Shown piece by piece: positions 1 through 7,114 of a stretch of DNA of 11,191 nucleotides. Origin of the DNA: an uncultured bacterium (GTDB lineage: Bacteria; Bacillota; Clostridia; Lachnospirales; Lachnospiraceae). A program made the translations under genes and the position numbers. Each line of letters starts with the position of its first letter. The stretch's first letter is position 1. Below the pieces are notes generated by a model. The model worked only from the letters and a program-made list of their open reading frames with translations. It did no database searches and was not told the origin of the DNA. The DNA is taken from the NCBI GenBank assembly GCA_947088515.1, contig CAMUHA010000112.1, positions 1-11,191 on the forward strand, read 5' to 3'.

Positions 1-1
1 A

Positions 2-97
2 GAAACGAAAAAGGTAATTGAACAGTTGTATGGTTCATTTGACAAATGGCTAAAACTTAAAATTGAATCTTCTGTAAATATGGCTAAGAAACAATAA
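2..97 (+). CDS. C-terminal end of an unidentified phage gene (partial)
   Basis: An open frame runs in from the left edge and ends with TAA at 95-97, giving about 31 residues that finish in ...SSVNMAKKQ. The visible tail is short, charged and amphipathic (FDKWLKLKIESS). It lies 15 bases before the endolysin start on the same strand, so it probably shares its transcript. C-termini of this style occur in small phage holin-like and tail proteins, and a holin would fit beside an endolysin. Too little is present to assign a function. Confidence 0.5.
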   Translation, partial: ETKKVIEQLYGSFDKWLKLKIESSVNMAKKQ

Positions 98-112
98 GGG
101 ATGTGAAGTTAT

Positions 113-1666
113 ATGTCTAAAAAAGTAAGTGAAGTTATTTCATACTTTGAAAATCTCTATACTGACAGGGCTATTTATTTGTGGGGAGCAAACAGTGAGA
201 AAATTACAGAAGAACTATGTGACAGACTGTTTAAATCATATGGTTCTTCCACATATAACAGACAATACTATGACAACAAATTTAAAGAAGGCTCTGGACG
301 CATAGGCGCTGACTGCTCTGGCGCAATGTATCCTGTTTCTGGTTTTGATACTACTGCACAGGGTTATTATAATAAATGTACTACAAAAGGAAATATATCT
401 TTCATTCCAAAATCTACTGCTTGTTTAGTATTTAAAGGAAAATCCACCTCGTCTATCAATCACATTGGATTTTATTTAGGAAATGGGTATGTAATTGAAA
501 TGAAATCCAGTAAAGATAATTGTATCAGAAGTAAATTAGATTCTGATGGATGGAAATGGTATGGAATTCCAAATTGGATTGACTACGCTTCCGCTTCTCC
601 CCTTAATACATCATCTGTTGTTAAATGTGTAGATGTAAGTTCTTATCAGGGAAATATTAATTGGTCTTTAGTTAAATCTGCAGGAGTAGACCACACAATT
701 CTAAAGGTAATTCGAAAAGACTTAAATTCAGACACTAAATTTGAGCAAAATTGGACTGGATGTAATTCTGCTAGCATTACAGTAGATGGAGTTTACAATT
801 ATTCTTATTCTACCACTCTTGCAAAAGCTAAAACGGATGCGCAGAAAGTATTGTCTATCTTAAACGGCAGAAAATGCACTGTTTGGCTTGATGTAGAAGA
901 CAAATGCCTGCAAGGAATTGGTCCATTACTCAAAGACATTATTAATACTTACAAAGATATAATTGTAAATGCAGGGTATGATTTTGGCGTTTATACAGGA
1001 ATGTCATTTTATATATCCTATATAAAGCCATATGCTTCGCAAATTGAATGTAATAAGTTTTGGGTTGCAAGGTACTACAATGCAAGTAATAAAATGACTG
1101 TTTCGCTCAATCCTAATGAACAGTATAATCCAAAGTTAAATATAGGCAGGGATATTTATGGATGGCAATACACATCCGCTGGACAAGTCCCTGGCATAAA
1201 CGGGAATGTAGATTTGAATGTTATATATGGAAAAATCCACTCTTCTGCCGTTCCCAAGCCTGCTCCAGCAACACCAGAAATATCTGTTACCATTCTCGGT
1301 AAGATCAACACTAACTCTGGAAATCTTAATATCCGTTCCGCTCCGAACTCTTCCTCAGACAAAGTAGGTTCATACAAAAAAGGCGAACTAGTTCAGTTAA
1401 TTGCCAAGACATCTGACAATTGGTACAGGACTGATAAGGGATATATTTCTGGAGAATATGTTATTGCTGCCAAAGGTAAAATAGCTAACTGTATCAGGCT
1501 GAATATGCGCCGAAACCCACAAGTTGAAATAAATAATGTTATTTCCGTATTAAATGTAAATGATGAAGTTTATATCATGAAACAAACCAATAACGGTTGG
1601 TACAAAGTAAAAACAAAAGATAATCTTATCGGGTATGTATCTGACAGGTACATTACGATTTTATAA
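113..1666 (+). CDS. Phage endolysin: NlpC/P60 + GH25 muramidase + two SH3 domains
   Basis: A 517-residue modular peptidoglycan hydrolase that releases progeny from the host. Residues about 1-158 look like an NlpC/P60 cysteine peptidase: the GADCSG motif places the nucleophile at Cys68, and INHIGFYLGNGYVIE gives His117 as the likely base. Residues about 170-375 are a GH25 lysozyme-like muramidase: VDVSSYQG (Asp174), WLDVED (Asp260 and Glu262, the DxE acid pair) and WQYTS followed by GNVDLN. A proline-rich linker (380-389) leads to two bacterial SH3 wall-binding domains, about 393-452 and 455-515, each carrying an LNxRxxP motif (LNIRSAP, LNMRRNP). There is no signal peptide, so export should need a holin. 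Cutting both the glycan chain and peptide stems is inferred from the two catalytic domains. The RBS is weak (GGGATGTGA upstream of ATG). Confidence in the endolysin call is high. Confidence 0.93.
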   Translation: MSKKVSEVISYFENLYTDRAIYLWGANSEKITEELCDRLFKSYGSSTYNRQYYDNKFKEGSGRIGADCSGAMYPVSGFDTTAQGYYNKCTTKGNISFIPKSTACLVFKGKSTSSINHIGFYLGNGYVIEMKSSKDNCIRSKLDSDGWKWYGIPNWIDYASASPLNTSSVVKCVDVSSYQGNINWSLVKSAGVDHTILKVIRKDLNSDTKFEQNWTGCNSASITVDGVYNYSYSTTLAKAKTDAQKVLSILNGRKCTVWLDVEDKCLQGIGPLLKDIINTYKDIIVNAGYDFGVYTGMSFYISYIKPYASQIECNKFWVARYYNASNKMTVSLNPNEQYNPKLNIGRDIYGWQYTSAGQVPGINGNVDLNVIYGKIHSSAVPKPAPATPEISVTILGKINTNSGNLNIRSAPNSSSDKVGSYKKGELVQLIAKTSDNWYRTDKGYISGEYVIAAKGKIANCIRLNMRRNPQVEINNVISVLNVNDEVYIMKQTNNGWYKVKTKDNLIGYVSDRYITIL

Positions 1667-1684
1667 AGAAAGGCAAATATATGA

Positions 1685-2200
1685 ATGGATACAATAAATG
1701 AATTACTTAATATTAATTTTTCATATGTTCTAACGTCTGTCTTTATTACCCTGATTGGCATCAAAACAATTATCTCTATATTTGAATGGTGTATTGGTAA
1801 ACTTGGGTTAGAAACAAAATGGATGAGACAAAAAAGAGAAGAACATGAACTTTTAATTCAGACTTCACAGAACCTTACTTCATTGCAAAAAAAACATGTG
1901 GAGGATATGAAAAAATCAGATGACCATGATGCAGAAATGAAAGATAACATTAAAAAACTTACTGATATGTTTATTGACAAACAAATTAATGACTATAGAT
2001 GGGAAATTATTAATCTTGCAGACAAAATATCAAGCGGGAAAAATGTTAGTAAGGAATGCCTCCGTCATGCAATTTCAACATATGAAAAGTATGAAAAAAT
2101 AATTATTGGTCATGGGTTAGTCAATGGTGAAGTCGAAATCTCCATTGAAGTCATCAGAGATAGTTATCAGCAAAAATTAAAAGAAGGCTTTTATTCTTAA
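1685..2200 (+). CDS. Membrane-anchored coiled-coil phage protein, possibly holin-related
   Basis: A 171-residue protein with one predicted N-terminal transmembrane segment at about residues 12-33 (FSYVLTSVFITLIGIKTIIS), then a long charged helical stretch (about 45-105) likely to form a coiled coil. Its C-terminal region follows the pattern NDYRWEIINLADKISSG...YEKYEKIIIGHGLVNG, which I recognise as a recurring clostridial phage family of unknown function found near lysins. Placement 18 bases after the endolysin suggests a role in lysis or its control, but a single membrane span plus a coiled coil does not prove a holin. The start is the ATG at 1685. An out-of-frame ATG at 1681 sits closer to the AAAGG ribosome binding site and opens a 6-codon frame. 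The gene ends the lysis cluster and is followed by a hairpin terminator. Confidence 0.75.
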   Translation: MDTINELLNINFSYVLTSVFITLIGIKTIISIFEWCIGKLGLETKWMRQKREEHELLIQTSQNLTSLQKKHVEDMKKSDDHDAEMKDNIKKLTDMFIDKQINDYRWEIINLADKISSGKNVSKECLRHAISTYEKYEKIIIGHGLVNGEVEISIEVIRDSYQQKLKEGFYS

Positions 2201-2279
2201 AAAATGTATTATAAACCCATCTCAATCGCAAAACAGTTAATAGATATTTGTGGCTTAGTTTAAAAACAAATAACACACG

Positions 2280-2310
2280 AAACAGGCGTATAGCATCTCC
2301 TGTTTTTATT
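2280..2310 (+). terminator. Hairpin terminator after the lysis genes
   Basis: AAACAGG (2280-2286) pairs with CCTGTTT (2299-2305) around a 12-base loop, followed by TTATT, giving a T-rich tail. The 138-base gap from 2201 to 2338 holds nothing else I can support apart from the AAGAAAGGA ribosome binding site of the next gene. The stem is only seven pairs, so termination may be partial. Confidence 0.55.
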
Positions 2311-2338
2311 GTAAACTTTTAAGAAAGGAAAATAAAAA

Positions 2339-3079
2339 ATGGAAAAAATACGTTTTTTAAATAATCAAAATGTTTATGATGGAGAAGTATCTGTCAGAGG
2401 AAATATTGTTGCACTAAATTTCTCCAATACCCTTCCTCCTCAGAATATTATAACTAATGGATTTGAACTTTTAAATGAAAATAATGGACTTGTACAGGGA
2501 AATTATTCTTTATATACAACAGTTTACAGGACATATGAGGATAATGATATGCTAATTGAATTATCATGTGACAGAACTGTTTATGTTCCCCCTGTGATTA
2601 TAGAACCAGAAAAACCAGAACCTTATATTCCGACATACGAAGAAATTTTAAATAATAAAATTAATGAACTTTCTTTTGCCTGTCAAAATACAATAGAGGC
2701 TGGTTTGGAAATTAATGGATTACATTATTCCTATACTGAAAAAGACCAAATAAATCTTACTGACATTGTGAACACTGTAAAACTTACCGGACTTCCAATT
2801 GGTTATCATGCTGATGGGCATAAATGTACTGAATATTCTTCTGACGAATTATTAAATATTTATGTGCAACTTGCAATGAACAAATATTGTCAGCAAACTT
2901 ACTTTAATCAGTCATGTGAATATTTAAAATCACTGGAAAAATCTGAAATCAATAAGAAAATTATAGAGTCTTATACATATGGCACATCTTTGACTGGTAA
3001 ATATCTTGAAACTTACAATAATATGGTTTCCTTATATAATGAACAAGTTAAAGCTATAACAGCCATGGTTGAAAAATAA
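2339..3079 (+). CDS. DUF4376-like phage tail-associated protein
   Basis: A 246-residue protein in two parts. Residues about 1-82 are beta-rich and unrecognised. A proline/glutamate linker follows (84-98, PPVIIEPEKPEPYIP), then a helical domain from about 100 to 205. That domain carries the features I associate with DUF4376: NxxxxGLEINGLHYSYTEKDQINL, then YHADG and a region of aromatic helices. DUF4376 domains sit next to tail-fibre genes in many phages and are suspected to act as fibre-assembly or appendage proteins; the biochemical role is not established. The gene starts the structural block after a terminator, with AAGAAAGGA upstream of an ATG. The remaining C-terminal 40 residues are helical. 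The domain name is a recognition call, not a search result. Confidence 0.65.
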   Translation: MEKIRFLNNQNVYDGEVSVRGNIVALNFSNTLPPQNIITNGFELLNENNGLVQGNYSLYTTVYRTYEDNDMLIELSCDRTVYVPPVIIEPEKPEPYIPTYEEILNNKINELSFACQNTIEAGLEINGLHYSYTEKDQINLTDIVNTVKLTGLPIGYHADGHKCTEYSSDELLNIYVQLAMNKYCQQTYFNQSCEYLKSLEKSEINKKIIESYTYGTSLTGKYLETYNNMVSLYNEQVKAITAMVEK

Positions 3080-3128
3080 CAGACAAACATATCAAAGGCT
3101 AAAACAGAAAGAAGGTGCTTAACAAAAT

Positions 3129-4346
3129 ATGGCAAAGCCAACCATAATACGCATCCAGCCTTTTGATGCTAATAACGACTGCGAAATCACATTTTCATGG
3201 ATGGGCAATCGCTCTCATGCAAACAGAATTATCATATACGATAATGAAACAAACAATGTTGTATTTGATGACACTGTATCATCTTTTGCATTAAAACATA
3301 CCATACCTGCCCATACTCTCAATAATAATCAGAAATATACTATTCAGGCTCAGACATTTGATGTAGAGAATGTTCCTTCTCCATTATCAAATAAAATTCT
3401 TTTCTATACATTTGCAACACCTGACTTCTATTTTGAAGATTTATCTGAGAATCCCATAATCTCTAATTCATCATTTACCGCTACAGTCCACTATTATTCA
3501 GATGACTGGGAGGATATAAGTAAATATGTATTTTATTTGTATGACGCCACCAAGAAGCAATTAGTTAAAAGCAATGAAATGACAGATGATTATGATATCA
3601 GCTACACTTATAAGGGACTGGACAATAACACAGTATATTATGTGCGATGTGTGGGAGTAACCGTTAACGGAATAGAATTAGACACTGGATATGTTGAGAT
3701 TACAGTCAAGTTTGAAAACCCTAATACATATGCCAGAATATACGCCACCCCTCTTCCCTCTCAGGGCTGCATCCAGGTGGCAACGAATCTGATACTTATT
3801 CAGTACAATGGAACTGATGAATTTGAATATATAGATGGAATGATCGACCTTCGCGATAAGACATTGTATTATGATGAAGGTTTTCTGATTGAAGACGATT
3901 TTACAGTTATTATCCGTGGAATGAACTTATGGCAACAGGCGGATTTATTTAAAATGAGTAATGGGAATTTAGGACTTACTTTGAGTTCTCACATTTATCC
4001 AGAGGGAAAATTGAGATTTAGATTGCTTGTTCCTAATGGAGTAAGCAACTACCTGCTTTATTCCGATGAACAGGTTTTTGATAATAAGGACATGGTTACT
4101 GTCGTCATTAGACGCAAAAACAATGTTTATCTGTTAAAAACATTTGTCGAACTTGGTTACACAAAACAGGGAAACATGTGGTATGGAACCGAACGTCCTA
4201 ATCGCCATTTAATGGATAATGACGATAACTGGATTAACACTGACGGCGATACATATGTTGTGAATAAAGATTTGTTTGTAACTTATCTATGCGAACCAGA
4301 ACCCGAAAATGCAGCGACAAATGACTTATGGCTTGGAGGTGATTAA
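3129..4346 (+). CDS. Tail/baseplate protein with FN3-like repeats and a lectin-like domain
   Basis: A 405-residue, almost entirely beta-sheet protein. Residues about 4-95 and 97-195 each look like a fibronectin type III-type sandwich: TFSWMG...ANRIIIYD...YTIQAQTFD, then TATVHYYSD...YVFYLYDA...YYVRCVGV. Residues about 215-340 resemble a LamG/concanavalin jelly roll (MIDLRDKTLYYDEGFLIEDDFTVIIRGMN...GKLRFRLLV...MVTVVIRRKNNVYLLK). Such modules decorate baseplates and tail tips and often bind surface carbohydrates. That role is inferred here. The C-terminus NDLWLGGD matches the ends of other appendage proteins in this window, and its GGD codons form the Shine-Dalgarno of the next gene. An AAGGTG ribosome binding site lies 11 bases before the ATG. 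Confidence 0.7.
   Translation: MAKPTIIRIQPFDANNDCEITFSWMGNRSHANRIIIYDNETNNVVFDDTVSSFALKHTIPAHTLNNNQKYTIQAQTFDVENVPSPLSNKILFYTFATPDFYFEDLSENPIISNSSFTATVHYYSDDWEDISKYVFYLYDATKKQLVKSNEMTDDYDISYTYKGLDNNTVYYVRCVGVTVNGIELDTGYVEITVKFENPNTYARIYATPLPSQGCIQVATNLILIQYNGTDEFEYIDGMIDLRDKTLYYDEGFLIEDDFTVIIRGMNLWQQADLFKMSNGNLGLTLSSHIYPEGKLRFRLLVPNGVSNYLLYSDEQVFDNKDMVTVVIRRKNNVYLLKTFVELGYTKQGNMWYGTERPNRHLMDNDDNWINTDGDTYVVNKDLFVTYLCEPEPENAATNDLWLGGD
4335..4342 (+). promoter_or_regulatory. Near-perfect Shine-Dalgarno embedded in the upstream gene's last codons
   Basis: GGAGGTGA here encodes the terminal Gly-Gly-Asp of the FN3-like protein and is complementary to the 16S rRNA 3' end. It ends nine bases before the ATG at 4352, fixing that start and coupling the two genes. 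Confidence 0.8.
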
Positions 4347-4351
4347 GGCGC

Positions 4352-5284
4352 ATGTTTGTATGCGGAAGTAATTTTGTCGGCGGAGAATTGGCATGTGCCC
4401 TTACTCCTACCGGCATAGAAAATATAAACTATGTAGAACTAAAAAACGGAATATATGATGATTTATATATTACAAAGGCCACTGATTTTGAATTGAGTCA
4501 TCAGTGTCCGCAGGAATGGGATTTTGATACTGTATTATGGGCTAAATTTAACAATACCACTGATGCCGGTAATGTAGACTGGAGTCTTGAAACCACATCA
4601 CATATCATTCTCAAAAGCCGCACTGAAGGTAATTTTGAGTGGAAAACGATTGCAGTTAAAGAAGTGCATTCCACTGAAGATTTTGTAATAAACTATCCAG
4701 ATTATTTTGTTGCATCTGGGCAGCCTGTAGAGTACGCTGTTGTTCCTGCGCTTTACGGTTGTGAAGGAATTTACACAAGCACAAGTGTAACTTCTAAATT
4801 TGAAAAAATGTTTTTAATTGAGGGCAATACTGTTTGGGGCACTGAAATTACAGATGGATATTGTGACACTACAAGAAATGTCCCATCCTCAAATGTTGAA
4901 TTATTACATAGAAAATATCCTATCTTTGTAAGAAATACAATCGCCAATTATGATACCGGAAATTGTAAGGGAGCTTTTGTTCCCCTTATTGAAGAGGAAG
5001 GCTGTGAATTAGCCTATGATGAAGAATATGACTACCAGCGCATTAAGTATCAAAGAGACTTCATGGATTTCATTTGTGACAATATACCTAAGATTCTAAA
5101 GCTGCCTGACGGCAGACTATGGCTAATACAGGTAACGCCCAATCCTACAGATACAGCAAATCAGGCATACAATGATAGAGAAATCTCATGGAGCTGGGTT
5201 GAAATTGGAGACGTTGATTCTGAGGAAGATTTATATTACCTTGGGTTCTCAAATGTTGAACAGGAGTGGTGGAGTCATGGCTGA
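4352..5284 (+). CDS. Phage tail/baseplate structural protein
   Basis: A 310-residue protein of a type common between FN3-like and hub-like genes in clostridial phages. The N-terminal 130 residues look like a beta-sandwich (YVELKNGIYDDLYITKATDFEL...WDFDTVLWAKFNNTT...FEWKTIAVKEV). The C-terminal half has LLHRKYPIFVRNTIANYDTG (185-203) and then LPDGRLWLIQVTPNP (251-265), followed by ISWSWVEIGD (278-287). This resembles distal-tail or baseplate-ring proteins in which a tail-tube fold is joined to an appendage-binding part; that is inference. It starts at an ATG nine bases after a near-perfect Shine-Dalgarno and its stop overlaps the next start by eight bases, so it is coupled on both sides. Exact position in the virion is unknown. 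Confidence 0.65.
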   Translation: MFVCGSNFVGGELACALTPTGIENINYVELKNGIYDDLYITKATDFELSHQCPQEWDFDTVLWAKFNNTTDAGNVDWSLETTSHIILKSRTEGNFEWKTIAVKEVHSTEDFVINYPDYFVASGQPVEYAVVPALYGCEGIYTSTSVTSKFEKMFLIEGNTVWGTEITDGYCDTTRNVPSSNVELLHRKYPIFVRNTIANYDTGNCKGAFVPLIEEEGCELAYDEEYDYQRIKYQRDFMDFICDNIPKILKLPDGRLWLIQVTPNPTDTANQAYNDREISWSWVEIGDVDSEEDLYYLGFSNVEQEWWSHG

Positions 5285-7049
5285 AATTATCACACAAGAG
5301 GATTTGCTGATTGTTCTCCAGCACTCAGCAAACCCAATGCTAAAATTGAATATTGATGTATTAGATTCCAGTCAAAAAGTAATCGGAACCCTAGAATGTG
5401 GTTTACAAAGTGGCAGTATGTCTATCAATGGAGAATCAGATATCAGGCGCACTGCCAATTTTGTTGTGCAGCCAACACTAAAAGAAAAAATTAAACTTAC
5501 TGAAAATAGCCTTTTATGGCTTAATAAAGACATCAGAATGTCTGTGGGATTATATAATCCAAGAACCAAACTATATAAATTCTATCCTCTTGGCTGCTAT
5601 GTATATACAGACACTTCAGGAACTTACGATGCTGCAACAAATAGTCTTACAATTAACTGCTCTGACTATATGAAAAAATTGGATGGAACGAAAAATGGTC
5701 AGTTAGGCGCTCTGATAATCAGCTATCCTGCCTATAAGGAAAATGAAGAAACTGGTGAACCCATTGAATATAACATTATTCGGAATGCTGTTATTGAAAC
5801 TCTTGAAAAATTAGCACGGATAACCAATCATAGAATTGATGATATTGGTGAGTATAAAGCTATGCCCGATTATAATGATGATTGGGAAAAATATCGTGAG
5901 GAAAATAAAGCAACATGGAACACCATACCTTCTGACCAGGAGTTTGCCGCAGGATGCAGTGTCCTTTCAATCTTGACAACTTTTCGTGATTTATACCCTA
6001 ATTATGAAATGTTCTTTGATATGGAAACAAATGCTTTTGTATGCCAGTTAAAACCAATGTGTTATGAAGATGATGTATATCTTGATAATCCATTTATTCA
6101 AAGGGTTTTAATATCCGAAAATACCTCCATAGATATGACTCAAGTGAGAAATATATGCGAAATCTGGGGAAAGGTTATAGATGTTGACTTTTACAGTGAA
6201 GAATGTACCTATGAAAATAACGTCTACTCTTCCACTATTGCTGGTTATAAAGAAGAATACTACAATGGCGATTCCATTGGAATCAAAATTCCAACTGCTA
6301 ATGAAGAAAACGCAAAGTTAAATATAAATGGTTTGGGTTCCATAGAAATATATAATGAAGCAAATGAAGAGCCAATTAAGGCCAATGTATTAGAGGCTGA
6401 TAACACTTATGCTTTTAAAATAAAGAAAAACCATATTGACAAACAGGATGTAGTCAAAGCGTATTTCTTAGGACAATGGCAGGTTCATGCCATTAATGTG
6501 TTGACAAATGGTAAGAAAAGCGGAAAGTTTGCAACAAGCTCTGATGGACAAGAATATGAACTATATTCTAAAGAATATTTTCAGAAATTTTATAATTGTA
6601 AACGTGTTGATTTTACAATTATAGCAAATTCTCCATTTACAATAGAAAAATTAGGGGAAATTCCTGAAATAAAAATTGGAGGAGAATATGACAATATAAC
6701 TTCAGATGATTTAGCTGCAGACAGGGCAAAATGGGAAAACTGGAAGAATTGCAGATTGACTGATAACGTTACAATCACTACTGTTCTCCTGCCATTTCTT
6801 GATGTGAATAAAAAAGTTTCTTATAAACGCAGTGATTCTGAAAGGGAACATCAGTATATTATTACTTCCATTTCCCATGATTTTGCTGGATACACAACAA
6901 CAATTACAATGTATCGCTTCTATCCGTTATATGAGACATTAAGTAAAGAAAAAGGAACTCATAAGGCATTATCAGAATTTAGTCATGGTGTACTCAGTAA
7001 GTATACTCATGAACAGCTTACTGCAATTGTTAGCGGCGATGAACTATAA
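5277..7049 (+). CDS. Large phage baseplate hub / tail protein (DUF5048-like N-terminus)
   Basis: A 590-residue protein read from ATG 5277 (MAEIITQEDLL). The frame stays open upstream to 5172, but that stretch lies inside the previous gene and lacks a suitable ribosome binding site. At 5277 an AGGAG (5262-5266) sits ten bases upstream and the start overlaps the previous stop by eight bases. The N-terminus (SINGESDIRRTANFVV, LLWLNKDIRMSVGLY, YPLGCYVYTD, CSDYMKKLDG) matches a Firmicute phage tail family I associate with DUF5048. The middle contains a helical insert with an acidic, tryptophan-containing stretch. The C-terminal region (HQYIITSISHDFAGYTTTITMYRFYPLY) looks like a hub-type beta domain that closes the baseplate. 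I see no peptidase or hydrolase motif. It probably links the tail tube to fibres; this is inferred from size, fold style and neighbours. Confidence 0.7.
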   Translation: MAEIITQEDLLIVLQHSANPMLKLNIDVLDSSQKVIGTLECGLQSGSMSINGESDIRRTANFVVQPTLKEKIKLTENSLLWLNKDIRMSVGLYNPRTKLYKFYPLGCYVYTDTSGTYDAATNSLTINCSDYMKKLDGTKNGQLGALIISYPAYKENEETGEPIEYNIIRNAVIETLEKLARITNHRIDDIGEYKAMPDYNDDWEKYREENKATWNTIPSDQEFAAGCSVLSILTTFRDLYPNYEMFFDMETNAFVCQLKPMCYEDDVYLDNPFIQRVLISENTSIDMTQVRNICEIWGKVIDVDFYSEECTYENNVYSSTIAGYKEEYYNGDSIGIKIPTANEENAKLNINGLGSIEIYNEANEEPIKANVLEADNTYAFKIKKNHIDKQDVVKAYFLGQWQVHAINVLTNGKKSGKFATSSDGQEYELYSKEYFQKFYNCKRVDFTIIANSPFTIEKLGEIPEIKIGGEYDNITSDDLAADRAKWENWKNCRLTDNVTITTVLLPFLDVNKKVSYKRSDSEREHQYIITSISHDFAGYTTTITMYRFYPLYETLSKEKGTHKALSEFSHGVLSKYTHEQLTAIVSGDEL

Positions 7050-7057
7050 TATTTTTC

Positions 7058-7090
7058 AGACTCATCTTCTTTGATGGGTCTTCTTTATAA
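7058..7090 (+). terminator. Weak intergenic hairpin before the tail-fibre gene
   Basis: AGACTCATC (7058-7066) pairs with GATGGGTCT (7073-7081), nine pairs including one G-U, around a TTCTTT loop. It is followed by TCTTTATAA, only a poor T-run. It probably attenuates rather than stops transcription, lowering or adjusting expression of the fibre genes downstream. Confidence 0.45.
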
Positions 7091-7114
7091 TAGCAGAAAG
7101 GAAGGAGGTAAATA

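Noticed and set aside
2648..2665. TTAAATAATAAAATTAA-like sequence resembling the inverted repeats.
   Set aside because: It lies in the middle of a conserved coding domain with no partner or cassette, so it is expected from base composition.
5172..5276. Upstream extension of the hub-protein frame (MIEKSHGAGL...).
   Set aside because: It lies within the previous gene, lacks a ribosome binding site, and the family-like N-terminus begins at ATG 5277.
7086..7091. TATAAT resembling a -10 promoter element before the long fibre gene.
   Set aside because: No acceptable -35 element at 16-18 bases, and the sequence is AT-rich throughout.
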